DNA of 64,000 bases from Nymphaea colorata (Eukaryota > Streptophyta > Magnoliopsida > Nymphaeales > Nymphaeaceae). The first letter of the stretch is position 1. Each line of letters begins with the position of its first letter. Below the pieces are notes generated by a model. The model worked only from the letters and a program-made list of their open reading frames with translations. It was not told the origin of the DNA and ran no database searches. Location of the stretch: assembly GCF_008831285.2 (NCBI RefSeq), contig NC_045139.1, positions 32,337,706-32,401,705 of the forward strand, in the 5' to 3' direction. The translations under genes were made by a program, and so were the position numbers. Positions 1 through 13,797 of this stretch are shown here, piece after piece.

Positions 1-129
1 CCAAAATCTTTCAATGGTACTCCATTTGCAATGGAACTCTGCCAATTTGCCTTTCTACTTTGATCAGTCATGTCTCACACTGGCTCAATATTAGTTGAAT
101 ATGTTAAGTAGGTGGTCTGGAAAACATAC

Positions 130-3100
130 CCCGTCTGCACCCAACCTCTCCACAAAGATAGGTTTTGCATAAGCACCAGTTACTGCATGCATTGCATCAA
201 ATACGAACCTGAAAATTGGCCCACAATGAGATACCATATATAGCAAGACCTTAGTAGACGAACATAAATCAAGACAACATTTTTTAGTATAATGCCACTC
301 CCACAGAAAATAGTTGTCTCATGAAAATCATTCAGATTAATCAAAAAAAAAACTCAAAAAGAACAAGATGCTGACTATTTTGAGGATGGAGTCAAGTTTA
401 TGTTGATCCAGTTCCATGCAGACTACAATTTCTTTCTGTACACTTTCTCAGTAATAGCCTCTTTCACAAATGATTACTCTTGGGAAAATTTTGAAAATTT
501 CTAAAGAGTTGGTACCATTCTCTTAAAGTTTAAAGAAACAATCAAAAAGTTTTTAGAAGAATATATAAGATTTTAAATATAAAATAATCCAAGGAAAGAA
601 AATACATATTATGACCCAAAAAAACCTTCGATGGATATCATGATAATATCAAGATGTTACTTTTAAACCACATAGTCATATTTGCCAGATACTTTGGGCA
701 TATTATTGGACTTCCTTTCCAGTTTATATATTATATCAAGTATCATTAAGACACTCCACGTTCTAAAATAACCTCTATACATACATGTTCAAAAAGGCAC
801 ATTTCCCAATGAGTAGGCATATGGCAGAAATTCCAATTAAAAGTTTTTCATCCATGCAGCAAGAGGCTAGACTGTGTTTGACTGTTTTTAGTTTAAGTAA
901 CAGAGGAATGAAAGGCCATATGTAACACTGCACAGAAGAACACCTTCCAAAGGCATTCCTGTAAGTTTGCAGAGATGTAAGCCTGTATCATATAACATGG
1001 ATTGGGTGCAAGTGCTGACATAGGTGCTTAAGCATTTTCAAAAACTCAGGTGTGTTGACAGTCACAGACATCTATATACTGGGTTTGCTTTAATATTTTG
1101 GGGTATAAAACTGATTATCGCTAATCATTTAACTCGGCATTAATACAACCATTTGAGGATCTTACACTGGTTGTGAGATGGTATCAACGTATATAACTGC
1201 ACCATCTGTGCACAATGTCCTGGCACAAGTTGTTTTCAGCTCACATGTGCATTAATATCTTTTTCACCTCTCTTAGCACACATGCCATTAACCTTATCAA
1301 TACCAGCAAAGTTGTAGTAAAATTTCGGCAGTGATGCAATCATATGGTTCCACAAGATTAACCAGTTTTCAGCCAGAAGGCAGCAGAATTACTTAAAGCC
1401 TCCATGTAGGCAAAATGAAATAAATTGTAACAACATTCTCTGGGCCATATGTGTATTAAATGCCACAAATTCCTAACCCGCCTTGCCAATACCAGATTGT
1501 TCAGACATCAACAGGAAACTAACTTATCAGAGTCAGCAGACCACTAAGACTCATGAACCAATACAATTTTGTGTGAAGAGCATGCAAAGCAAAGAGAATG
1601 TAGGATTGCAACAACAATTTCTGCTCAGTGCTGACATTGCTATATGAGTTATGATCTTTTTAGCATTCATGCATACATTATGTTTGTTATAGGTTCCATG
1701 ATTTGACAAAAGGCCAGAAAAATAAAACCAAATAAAGAGGTGCATGCATGAGAGAGATAGAGAGTGAATGAGTGAGTGAAAACGCAGGACTCAGAAATAA
1801 CACATATCATTAACTATGAGAGCTAACTTGTTGAAGGAAATAAAAACTTCCTTCTGCTTTGTTTTGTTCATGTTGCCAAGTATTTTACCAGAAAGTACAT
1901 GATATGCCATAAAGCATTTCATTGACATATTCAAATTTGTAGATCTGAAAGGTGATTTTTCTTCTATGATATGTCAGGCTAAATGAAAGAGAAATATATG
2001 CTTAAAAGTAGATCCTTTGTAAATTGTACCTGAAATCTGGTCTAGTCAGCAAACTTTTGATAAGTTGAAAGTCAAAGACTCTCTGCATAGATATATGACA
2101 GGAAAATAATTATAAGTCATGTGATAGAACATAGGAACATTGAGGGCATTTTTTTTAATAAAAAGAAAAAGGAAAAATGAACAAAATGGAAAATTTATTT
2201 AAAGAAAATTACCAAACCAAAAACATTGTGTTTTGTCCCTTTTCAAAAAAAATTAACATATTTTATATTTCCTTATGTTGCTTTTGATTTTGGTTTTGAT
2301 TATTGTTTCTGAAAGAAAGTATAACTCAAATTTTCATAATTTTTCTATTAGTTTTATGTTTTTAAATTTTTTGAATTCCCAAGATCTTCCCGAAAAAACC
2401 AAACTTCATGTTTAATAATAATAACTGAGAAAAACTTTGCCAATAAAAACCCAAGAATCAAATCTGTGACAAGCAAATGCCATAACATGCATGAACATAC
2501 AAGCACATGCACAGAGTCGCCCAACAGCTTACCTCCATCAGATTCAGGTAGTCAGAAACAGGATCAACCACTTCAACAGAAAAGCTCCCATATTTTGAAA
2601 CACCAAGTTGAGACAGATTGACATCTGGAATTTCTGCCATTTTTATCTCAGAAATCTGCCATTTTGACTTTCTTAGGATAAATATGAAGACAAAATATAG
2701 CTGACATTAAATGCACAAAAATTATATTGATATTTCATACCGTCTGACCTGAATAAGTATCCCATAAACCTAACATTGTGGCTTTTGGCCGCAGATGCAT
2801 CCTAAGGTCTATCCACAGAATTGGGAACATCATAAAGACTTCAAATAACTGTATGAGCAAAATGTGTTTTTCTATGTGTTTGCCTGTGTTCAATCATGTG
2901 CTTTTCAAGTCTGCTCTACTTTTTTCTAATCCTCATCTTTCTTCTGAATGTATGGCTTTGTGTTGATGCATAGCCACAATAGAAAATCCACAACATTATG
3001 TACCCTATGATTAACTACTTAACTGCTTATAAGTTTATGTTAGAAGAGTTGCTGTGGACATGTAGTATGGGTTTACCAGAACATCAAACATTTTCGTCAC

Positions 3101-6100
3101 AAATAATAAGAAGATAAGGCAAGTACCGAGAGTGTGTTTCCATATATTTTGTCAGTGATAGTCTCAGGTGCAGGCTGCCCACTGCTGTAATTGAACTGAA
3201 AATATACAAGATAACACAATATGGTCAAGATTGATATATGGACTTCAACAATCAGTTACAAAGTTCAGTCAGAACAGTTATACGTACAAACACAGACATA
3301 TATAGGCTAACTAACAAGAAGGTTAAATTATAGCCAGACAATGTGTGGTTCTCTTAAGCATGGTGATCATTTAAAGAAGGTACGGTTGGAAATGGATTGG
3401 ACATGGATCAACTAAACATAATGCAGAAATAAATTGCAAAACCCCATAAGTATCCAGCCAAATCTGCAAGTCTGAAAAGGCTAAACAGAAAGTAAAATGT
3501 TCTCATAATTAATGTGTTCTTATTTCAGGACCAGATTTCACTCAGAATTTTGGTAATGTAATTTAGGCATCACAAATAGGAAAAGACATTAGAGCGTATC
3601 AAGTCATTTAGCTAATTTAGCGGACTGTTCATGTACATCTGATGCATGGGTTGCCATAGATGCCGATCAGGTGTTGATTTACCAACAGACGGAGACTGAC
3701 AATTTGTTGATTCATTAATTTGTTTTCTTTGACTACAGCATCACTTTTTTCTTAAACCTGCTTGCAATTTAGTTATGTTAATTTGCAATGTAGCTGTTTT
3801 TCTAGTAGAAGCCACTAAACAACAGTTTCATGTTTGGTACGATCATAATTCATCTTTGTGCCACACACACACACACACACATTTGAACGGTACAGAGTAG
3901 GAGATCTAGTACATGCTTACCTTGATGCCCCAATCATTTTCAGGACCACCAGGATTGTGACTGGCACTCATTATAAAGCCTCCATTGGCCTATCAAAAAG
4001 CATTGCACAAGCAGTTTCAGTCAAGCCTGTGTGATTCTTAAATAGCAAAAATGCGTCCTTACTCCAGCACTGAGAGGGTAAAACAGAGACACACCTTCCG
4101 CTCTCGTATGACAGCAGAAACAGCTGGAGTTGACATAATACCATCCCTGCATCATGTGTATATACAGATTGAGCTTACTGCTCTCTCACACCACTAGACA
4201 ATAGATTCTCATGTTCCATGTTGTCCATGTCGAGAAGCTTATGGAACATAGAATAAATACTAAGAAACCAAAGAACCGAAAACTGTTAATCAAATAACGA
4301 GAAACCTTTGAATGGAAATTGACATGAGCTTAGAAGTCAGAAGTGAGCATGCAAAACATGCAGACAATACAAATGTATCGGCCAAATAATTTGACCTTGA
4401 AGAAAAAAAAGAAAAACATTGCAGAAGATTGAAAAACATTGAGAAATTTTAAGGTAACATTGAAAGCATTTTGTCATGTCATCACTACGTGTTTCCAAGA
4501 AAGTAGTCTTAAGAAGAAATTCCACCAGATTCACTGGAAAAACAGGAACCTACTTCTTAAGTGCTCCAACAAAGACTTCTTACATATATTCAGATGAGGA
4601 ATGGGATGCACAGGCATAAACCACCCATAGGTATCAGATTATAGCAAGGCATGGTGAATATACAAGAAATGCTATTTTTTGTTGTCTAATAAAACTGAAA
4701 CCTTCTGATAAATGTAAACTTATGCATTCTGGTCAATTTATTCAAACAAAGATATTTTCCTCAATCAGCAGTGCATATCCTTACTGTCTTGGAGCTTATC
4801 TCCAACTATATGGAGACAGACAGAAGCTTAACATTGTTCTATATGCTTACCATTGTTTGCTAGGAGCCTAGGATCAGTTCATAAAGCAACCAATTATAAG
4901 TTAAGCGACAAAAACTTCATCGGAAATGTTCATGCTTGCATTAAAAACAGATTTACATTGCAAAGCACACCCGGTTTAGTCAGAGAGAAAATCCAGCACC
5001 ACCATATTTTCATGCAGCCTATAATTGTTCAGGAAACTCATGCTAATTCAATTTTTCCCATCATCAGTCAATCATTGGTGCCATCTTACATGGAGTATGC
5101 ATTACTTGAATGTTATTTTCCATATGCTAATTTTCACATGTGGGTGTCATTGCCAAATTGATGCCTCAGCTACCCACCATCAGAACCTTTTTCTGACTTT
5201 GAAGTTTGACCTTTAATCATAGTGATCAGATTGCATTCTATAGGCTACTAAATGAATACCAACAGCCTAACAGTTTCCCCACCCTGTTTGGTTGTTTTTG
5301 TCTTTTGTGGAAGATGAATTTTATACTCCAAGTCAAATCAGTCTTGAGTGAACACCAGCAATTCTTGCACATTTTCTGTAGAAGGTACAGCAATCCTGAG
5401 CATCATATCTTTAGACCAAAAGACACAAAAAGCACAGCAAAAAAAAATAAATATTAACCTAGTGAATATACTGTTATTCACAACTTTTGTAAAAATTTCC
5501 ATTAACCTAAAAGAAAATGCTACTGAGTGACAACTTTCATGCTGTAAGTTTACAATGTTTAGAAAGAAACAAAAAATTGGGAAATCAGGACATGCAATCA
5601 GGATCCCAAGACTCCAAGAAGTTGAAGGGAGCACCATCATTTTGGACCGTCAAGTAAACTTTGCATGAAAGTTCGTTGCACTAGCAATATCTAACCAATG
5701 CAGAATAACAGCAAACACGATAAAGTCTTTGATCGCAAGAATTACGAAGTGTTGCGATCAAACAAAAAGAAACGTACGAATATATAGCTCTAAGCTTCTA
5801 TAGGGCCGAATAATACAATAAAGGTAAAATACAAAGGGCTTCAATGTTGGTTCCTTTTGACGATACAGCATTGCTTAAACACATCCACGGAAGCAGTAAT
5901 TGTCTGGTTTACCTGCCAACCAAAATTTTTCCAACACCATTTCCTGCTGCAATTTTGATTATTATCTGCACGTAGTAATTCACCAACTTGTTCAACATAA
6001 GGAGTAGCACAAAGGGTTTCTTCTTAAGGGTAAAACAAGGATGAAATAATCACATCTGCTACTGTAATTAGACCTGTGCAGCCTCTTCATTGAAATAACG

Positions 6101-6913
6101 GCCATCGCCACCTAAGACCAACACTCCATCTTTATAATCCTCTGGCGGCAGGGAGTTAAACAATGCCTGCATGATCAATACGTGACCAAGAATAAGTAAA
6201 CTCCACAATACATACCATTCACAAGCCATAGCACCCTTCAGTCTTCACAAATTCATGGAATGACAGAAACCAAATAAACGAGTACCTGGATCCAATTAGC
6301 TAGGTAATTGTCTTGAACAAAAACTTTAACCTGCAACAGACGTCGAAAAGAAAGTACCCAGTTCAAGGGAACGCCAGTTCCACTTATAGGGATCAGAATC
6401 AAGCATAACGAGTTAAAACCTTCTTTCGCAGACCGCTGGTTCCGGTCTTTTGGCCTTCTACGGGCTTCGTGGGCACCGATTTCACCTGCACAAAAGACCG
6501 ACAAGCTTGTAAAAAAATATTGTGTCAAATCAGAAAAATCCCGCAAAAAAAAATTGTTCTTCCATTCCTTCAGAGAGTTGTGGAATATTCAACTCTATGC
6601 ATGTCTATGTGTCTATGTATCTGTGAGAGAGAGGTGGGACCTGGAGCTTTCCTTCCAGGTTGACAATGGTGGACGACGCTGATGACGAGGACGACGAAGA
6701 CGTCGCCGAAATTCTCAGCACAGAAACGGGCCTCCGAGGGATCGAAGAGACAAGGGCAGTGGTCGGAATGACAGAAGGCGGGAATGGGAGCGTCTTGATT
6801 GAGGAAGAAGGGTTGTAATGGCCGACAGTCGTGGATAGTCTCCACACCGGAGATGAGGATGAAGATGATGAAGACGAGAAGATCAACCCTTCCGCTCTCA
6901 TCATCGCCGCCAT
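130..6913 (-). CDS. PGM1: Plastidic phosphoglucomutase, N-terminal half (gene continues past left edge)
   Basis: Interconverts glucose-1-phosphate and glucose-6-phosphate in the plastid stroma, feeding starch synthesis and breakdown. Eleven exons were read on the minus strand: 6641-6913, 6420-6485, 6286-6330, 6074-6166, 5913-5965, 4095-4146, 3921-3989, 3127-3195, 2533-2655, 2030-2082 and 130-208. All junctions keep phase. Exon 1 encodes a Ser-rich transit peptide (long serine runs), which marks the plastid rather than the cytosolic isoform. Recognisable blocks are [37 protein letters not shown], the phosphoserine loop SASHNPGG in exon 7, [20 protein letters not shown] and [16 protein letters not shown] chose the ATG at 6913 because the longer reading to 6928 starts with GTG. 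About 325 of roughly 620 residues lie in the window; the metal-binding DGDGDR region and C-terminal phosphate-binding domain lie to the left. No stop or frameshift is seen. The exon 1 donor (GTCCCA) is weak, so that boundary is less certain. Confidence 0.95.
3861..3881. repeat. Short (CA)n microsatellite
   Basis: About ten CA dinucleotides in a PGM1 intron, close to exon 7. Confidence 0.9.
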
Positions 6914-7654
6914 ATTTCTCTCTCGCACTTCTCTCTGGGAGAGGGATGTGAGCTCGGAGAAGAAGTGTTAACGTCCACCGGAACGATAGAACGTGATCTC
7001 GCGGCTGAATGGGACGCGGGCCACCCAATGGAGTTGTCCGCTGTGCAGCACGGAGCCACGGCCACCATGTTGCGGCATATTCCTCTCCCAGGGGCAACCT
7101 TGTAAACATCTAAAATTGGATTAGTAAAAAAGCATAATTGCATGTGCCTTCCAAAAATAAATTATATATAAACTCAAAAAGTTAAAAATATTCAAAAAAG
7201 ATTGTCAAAAATAACAGCAATTACCACAAGCAGTATTGGATAATCCCAATTCAGACCCATTTTTGGAGCCTCCTCCTTTAAAACCCTCTTACAATGAAGT
7301 GTCGTCCTATTTGTTGTTTTTATACTTTTTAAAAAAATAATTTAAATTATTTAAATTAGTTTTTAAGATAAGAAAATATAAGCCCATATTGGCCATGCAT
7401 CGTATGATTAGAGTTTCTAGGGCAGTTAGTTTTTTTTTTTTCTTATCAAACACCTTCTTAACATTTATCTACCATCCATTTCTACAACATCTAAGGAGTC
7501 CTCTTCTTTTTCATTAGAACAAGTTAAAGAATATGTGCATGAAATAAAAGGAGCCCAAACGCTATTAAAATGAAAAAAAAAAAATCACGCAAAGTTCATG
7601 GCTATATTTACTTCATCTTCTAAGAACGGTACCTATTTGATTGTATGTTGTACC

Positions 7655-7800
7655 GGTGTTATTTGGTAGTAAGAACATTATGTAAGTTTTCTATGAATTT
7701 AACAGAAAAATTAGAAAAAATTCATGAAACACTTATTGTTCTATGAATCTACTCAAAACTGCGAAACAAATTCATAAAATGTTCTTGCTATCAAATTCAC
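7655..7800. mobile_element. Foldback MITE-like element related to that at 11045
   Basis: The left arm ATTTGGTAGTAAGAACATTA pairs with the reverse complement of the right arm (ATTTGATAGCAAGAACATTT). The inner parts share ATTCATGAAACACTTATTG-type text with fragments near 8345 and 11710. Confidence 0.55.
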
Positions 7801-9239
7801 ATGGTGCTCTTTTACTCTCTTATTGGTCTTGATTAAAACCCATGTCTTCCTAAAACTATAAGGAGCAACAATGTTTATATCTTGGTCATTCATTATTTCC
7901 TCAAGGAAAAAGTTGTTCATTTCTCCAAATCTTATATTCTTCCAAAGAAAGATGCTTTTGTAGAACTTCCTTCTAATGAAAAGCCAAGTCTTGCTTTCAA
8001 ATCAAGTTTGAATCATTGGGTTTGCCACTTTGTTCTCTTGGGTTCTTTTTCCTTTAGTAAAGCTTACACATAAAATGAAGACTTGAACCCACTTCTCTAT
8101 ATAAGGTGTTTTTGGGTGTACCTCTTCAACCTTTTTTGCTATATCTTTTCAATCTTTAAAAATTTTTAGTTTGCTTAAAAGAAGTGACATTCACAAAATT
8201 ATCACATACAAAATTTTCTTCCACAACATCACAAGCATCAAAAGACTTGTTTCAAAGTTTTACCAGTTGAAGGAGTCATTTCGGCGTGAATGTTCATGAA
8301 TCTGCCCCAAAAATTAAGCCAAATTCTTGGGAGACTGGAACGCTTTTAGAGTAAATTCATGAAACACTAATTCCTGTTGCCAATCAACCCCTCTTAACTA
8401 TATTAAAGAAGTGATGGTGATATTCACTATTTCAAAGAAATAATGAACATGAGTGCTTCAACTACTTATTTATTGAGAAAAATAAACAACATAGAAAGTT
8501 GTGATTGGCATCCTGCAAATAATTTTTAAGCCCTAAATGATCGATATTATACCTTTATATACATAAAGATACGCGCTCCCCTTTGGATTTTATTGAATAT
8601 AACACTCACAATAATGTCAAGTACGATATAACCATATCAAAGCACGTACACGCGTCAAGAATACTTTTTCAAGGCAAACAATGGCATTCATCCCATCGTC
8701 AAAAGATGTCGTGAAAAAGTTTTCATGGCGTTATCGAATTTCATATAAAAATTAGGCCCTTGAGTGGTAAAGTCTGTTTGCAACGGTTGGGTGCATACGA
8801 GAGACGGGGACGAGCGGTTTCCCATGTCACGTCTTTTGTAGAACGAATTGTAACCACTATTCCGAAACTTATTTTTGAAAAAGTCAAAAGAAAAAATATC
8901 CAGCAGTTAATCAGAAATATAATTAATTTTCCTGTTATTGTTTCCTTTCTTGATCTGTTGTAGCTGTTTTAGGCGACAAAACCTGCTTCAAAATTAAAAA
9001 AAGTGAAAAGAATTACCCAAGTTGATGAAAATCTTTCATCTTTATGGAAACTGTGTTTGCTTAATTTGCTTTTAGACAAAAAAAAAAAACCTTCTTTTTC
9101 TTCATTTATTGCTTTCCCGTAGTTTATAAAATTTATTAACATCAAATTGCCTTTGTGTTTGTTGGGTAGTTTCCATGTGTAATTCTTCAAACCATCCTTT
9201 TCATTTTATCAAAATATACCAAAAACTGGAACCTAGTGA

Positions 9240-9570
9240 CATGCTTATTTAAATGACATCTAATTAGATTCATACTCGAATTTAAGAAATGACATCCAAT
9301 CAGATTCAAATTTCGTAAATATCTTATCATTTTGATCAGATTTAACTTTAAATAAACATTCTATATCTAATGCTTTTATATTTTAAAAAATCTCTAGGTT
9401 CAAATTCGGATTTGGGTTCAGATATGAATATAAAAATCAAATTTACATTGTGAAATCAAATTTTGAACTCAGATTCAGATATAACTTTTGTTTGTTCTTA
9501 TTCAAACCTAAATCCAAAAAAGTTGATACAATTAAAAATATATATGATTTAAATCCCATCCATTGCCATC
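9240..9570. repeat. AT-rich GATTCAGAT-type dispersed repeat, copy 1
   Basis: It is rich in (A/C)AGATTCAGAT(A/T) variants and shares blocks such as ATTGTGAAATCA and ATGACATCC(A/G)AT with the copies near 27175 and 48890. It ends near CCATTGCCATCCCTA. Confidence 0.55.
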
Positions 9571-9851
9571 CCTAATTGAGCTCTAGCAATATGTTTTTCT
9601 CACTTTCACCTGAAAAGAAGTCAAAGAATTCAATAAAAAGTAATAAAATGTGAATGAGCCTTTATACTTTAACTTCAGGTTGCCTACTAAATCTTGATAA
9701 ACTTTCCACTAGGCGACAAAATGAAAAGACAAAAGCATTCCCAAGTGAATCAATATCTCACCAATCTTTAATAATTGAGATAAGACAGAAGATGGATTCA
9801 ACGGCAGGAAATTGCTAGAGCCATGTAGCTCTTTTATTAAAAAATATAGTT

Positions 9852-9856
<5 letters not shown>

Positions 9857-9903
<47 letters not shown>
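9857..9903. repeat. (TA)n microsatellite
   Basis: Uninterrupted TA dinucleotides for about 47 bases in the intergenic spacer. Confidence 0.95.
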
Positions 9904-9905
<2 letters not shown>

Positions 9906-10227
9906 CTGATGCGTTGGGACTTTGTCTATATCCGGTTCTTATGAAATTGATATGTTGGCAGATTTCACGTGAATGTGTCTTTGTGGCACACCATTCACCA
10001 TTCTCATAAATATCTGAGTAGAGTTAAAGGTCACCGTCCATATATACATCACTTTCTCTAACAAAATGGAGAAAAAGTTAATTTTTGTCATGTTGGATTT
10101 GGGTTTTGGATATGGATCTAACCAAAACAAGAACCAGACATGGGTCCAATAATGACCTTTTTTTTTTTGGTTTTAGAAAAGCATTGTGAAAACTCTATTT
10201 TAAATCCTCCAATAGTCGCTATGCACT

Positions 10228-10400
10228 TCAAGGGATGTAGCATAGTTGGTTTAACAGACGACCATGTAAAAAGTGTGTTGTGAGTTCCATTCTCATGAAT
10301 GCTATTCGCTTAGATTGTCAACGATTGGATCGCGAAACTTTATTTTATGGGTGTACCGTACTCCACTCAAATCTAAACTCCGAAGGCAGGACCTTCTTTG
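10228..10400 (+). mobile_element. SINE-like element, copy 1
   Basis: It has a tRNA-type A box TAGCATAGTTGG (10238-10249) and B-box-like GAGTTCCATTC (10282-10292), followed by a body with GATTG..AACGAT and GGGTGTACnnTA. The same order is found at 34783-34935. Exact ends are not determined. Confidence 0.55.
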
Positions 10401-11044
10401 AGTCCAAGTCCAACAATAATAATCTAAAATAGAATTGAGATAATTGATATTCTTATATTGAAAAAACTAGAGGTCTAGGTCGGACTTTGTTGTAAATATT
10501 GATGTACTTCTTAATCCATGAAACATCGAAAATGAACAAAAATTATTATTTTTTAATCTTATGAACTCCAAGATTTTGGTAAAGTAATACCGCAGTAATA
10601 ATACCAAGATTCTGACACCAGGACCAGTGGGGGCTCATCTTATATAAAATTAAAATTTCCGATATTTAATCATCGACTAAAGTTGTCGATAAAATCCATG
10701 CAAAAAATTACAAAGAGGACACCAAGATTTTTGTTTTGTTTTTTTTTCACTTTTCATTTTTTGTTTTTACAGAGTTCTTATTTTTATTATCAACGATATT
10801 TTAGTGATTTAGACACCTCCACTAATAACATGTGTCGATGAAGACAGGAAACAGTTCCAATTTGGAACATAGCATAACCCTTATGGGGTCCATAATAGAA
10901 GAAATAGACAATAGACCTGCATCTGAACCCGCCACATGAATTGACCCGAACGGCCCAAATTGAATGGGCCCAAACCATGTCCACAGCACTGGGCCCCACT
11001 GAATCTCGGCCTCATAACATGTAAATCTATTAAATATATTAAAA

Positions 11045-11193
11045 GGGTTGTTTGGTAACAGTAACAACGATGTTACTATGCAGTGTTTTATATATATATA
11101 TGGAACACTGGTTTATAGTGTTTCATAAATCTTTGTGACATATTTACGGAACGCTATGTCAATGTTCCTCTGTTGCCAAACATCTCCACAACA
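11045..11193. mobile_element. Foldback MITE-like element
   Basis: The left end TTGTTTGGTAACAGTAACAA pairs imperfectly with the reverse complement of the right end (TGTTTGGCAACAGAGGAACA). The arms continue inward past ATGTTAC/TTGACAT. No coding capacity. Confidence 0.6.
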
Positions 11194-12167
11194 TGAAAAC
11201 TATATGTCACAAGAAAACGATTAACATCTTGAAACTAAAAATCCAACCAACCAAACTACCTGAAAGAATGAGTCTAGAAGTCAAGTGTATGGCAAGGAGA
11301 TAGTCAAAATAGTGCTTCTATAATCTTCATTCCAGATCTTCTTTCTTTCCATTAAGTTTTATCTTTTGTTTATATGACCTGACAATGCAAAACAAACAGG
11401 AAAAGGTTTAATGTGAGGCCAGCTAAGTGTATCTTGTCGTCAGGTGGAGATTGGATCCGCTCGGACTTGCACTGAAAACCTTGTAAAATGATGCATATTG
11501 TTGGCCCCTTAAACAGTGGCTTAAACATTTAAATTAATTTTATACCAATGTTATATTAAATTTTTATTGATATAGCATCTTGTATCGGACTGCCTGCATC
11601 CTGTAAAGTGTGTTTGGCAAAAAGAATGCTATGTGAGTGTTCTATTAAGCTGTCTTATAAATTAGGGGAGGTTCATTTAACAGCAGAAATATTATGATTT
11701 TTTAAAGTAGATTCATAAAACACTTGAAAAGTATTAATTTGTCCAAAGTTTCAAACTAAGAGCATGCAGGTTTGAATATATCCATTCAAGCAATGGTGGC
11801 TATGTTATGCAATTTTACTTTCACTTGCTAGAGTTACTGTTCCAAGATTCGTCCGAGGCTATGGCAGGAGAATTTCAAGTTCTTTCAGAAAAATCACATG
11901 CTATAACAAATAAAAGAAATGAGATGTGAGAAATATCATCATCAATGTCCCAGGCTTTTAAGAGGCAACTTATTTTCCAATTACCACCTACATCCAACTT
12001 CGATAGGAAACACCAAAAATGTTACATGAATACATGGTAAAAGATTTAGCTGAATTCGTGTAGGTTCTGTTCACGTTGGGAAGAACATGCACCATGAACA
12101 AACTGCTTCGGGGATTCTCAGCACGGTCTTGTCCAACCAAAGGTATGTGGAGACCTCCATGAAAGTT

Positions 12168-13747
12168 TCACGTCTCAAATCCAGCACCAGTCCAGCCAGA
12201 CTGTGGAGTGCCTCTACCTTTTGGTAGCACCAAATTCCCCCTCCCTCTTCCAAAATTGGTAGGCTTCTTTTTCTGTTTCATGTCACCATCGACTTCTGAA
12301 GTAGCCATGTTCGATGTGTTGCCACCATCCTTTCCATTGCCAGTTGTAGCTTTGCTCTGCTGAACTGCTGTGCCAGTCGCTTGCACAGGTGAGGCACTAT
12401 TTGCAGAAGCAGAATTTGAGGCCAGTTTATTGTCCAGGGGTTGCTGTTGCACCTGCTTACCATCCTGCACAAGAAAAAAAAACACAAACGGACCGAATCA
12501 CCACAGATGCTTTTCTATTTCAGTCATGTTTCTGCACATGTTCAGCTATCAAACCAGCATATTTGAAGGTGTTGATGTAACTGGTGTGCACATATGGACA
12601 TATATACGCACAAAGACTAATTATATGCATGTCTGTGCATGCAATTTGCTAGCAAACTATCTGTCAAATAAGTCACTAACAGGAGGAAGATCGCAGGTAG
12701 AAGCTCGATTAGGATTCAAAGCTTCAAGTCGTCTTTTAAGTTCTTCCAGTCGTGAGAATTGAGTTGTTGCACTCTCCTGGACCTGCATAAACAGAAACAA
12801 CCGTAGATCAAGACAACGGACAAAACAATCTCATGTCATCTGCAATACTTAATAAATTAAATACCAGCTGATTGAGGTCGTTGCAGAGCTTCTCCTTGTT
12901 TGCTTCTTCATCCTTTAAAGCCTCGGCAGCTGCTTCCCAAACCTGAAATGTATTTAACTTTACAGTAATCAAACTATGGCAAAAAATAATGCAGAAATTA
13001 CTGGAGAACTAATGGTTAAACAACTGTAGTATTAATTAAGCTATAGTCATATAACAGTGCATGCAATCGTGCATGATAAAGCTACACAAATCCCCTCAGT
13101 TTAGTTCTGGCATGCATGAGAAAGAACTGCCCGGAAATATTTAAAATTGATTTTTGGGAAGTGATTAAGCAAATTATGAAAATCAGGAGATGAAAGAATT
13201 TAGGGGTGTCTGATTGTCCAGGATGCTAGATACGAGAGACTGAGTTTTGGCAGGGCCCATCTTAATTCCATGATCCCAGCAGAATGGATTTGAGAACCAT
13301 GAATTTAAGATCTTCAATATCACTCAACTCCACGGATCTTAAGTCTGAGAAAAAAAAGGAAGGAGGGGGAGAGGGGCGTGCTGACTCCGTGACTTGAGAT
13401 CCATGGACTTTAAAATGCAGGAATTACAAATTAGTGATATAATTCATGCATATTTCAAACAAAGGGTTTAATGTCCTTGCCAGAAATCAGAATCTGAAAT
13501 CTTGGAATCTAAGAACCTAGGATCCTAATGACCACGGATCTTTGGTTTGCGATAATCAAACCCACCCATTTCATGATCAAGAGCAAGGTAAAAGGTGCAG
13601 ATACCAATAAAACAATGGTTTGTTACAATGTCACAAATATCACCATTTTTCACAGAAAAATGTGAACAAAATGTGAAATTAAATAAATTAAAAAAGAACA
13701 ATATTTTGAGAGAAATGCCAAAGTAAAAATATCATGTTTTTGCTTCC

Positions 13748-13797
<50 letters not shown>

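Larger units (their letters stand above)
6914..12167. other. Intergenic spacer between PGM1 and the coiled-coil gene
   Basis: The stretch is AT-rich with no supported gene; the short ORFs here lack recognisable domains. It contains the PGM1 promoter side (from 6914), foldback elements near 7655-7800 and 11045-11193, an AT-rich GATTCAGAT-type repeat near 9240-9540, a (TA)n microsatellite near 9857-9903, a SINE-like element near 10228-10400, and the 3' flank of the coiled-coil gene (about 11900-12167). Confidence 0.7.

Noticed and set aside
6914-6928. Longer N-terminus for PGM1 beginning at 6928
   Set aside because: That codon is GTG; the first ATG in frame is at 6913 and gives a normal plastid transit peptide.
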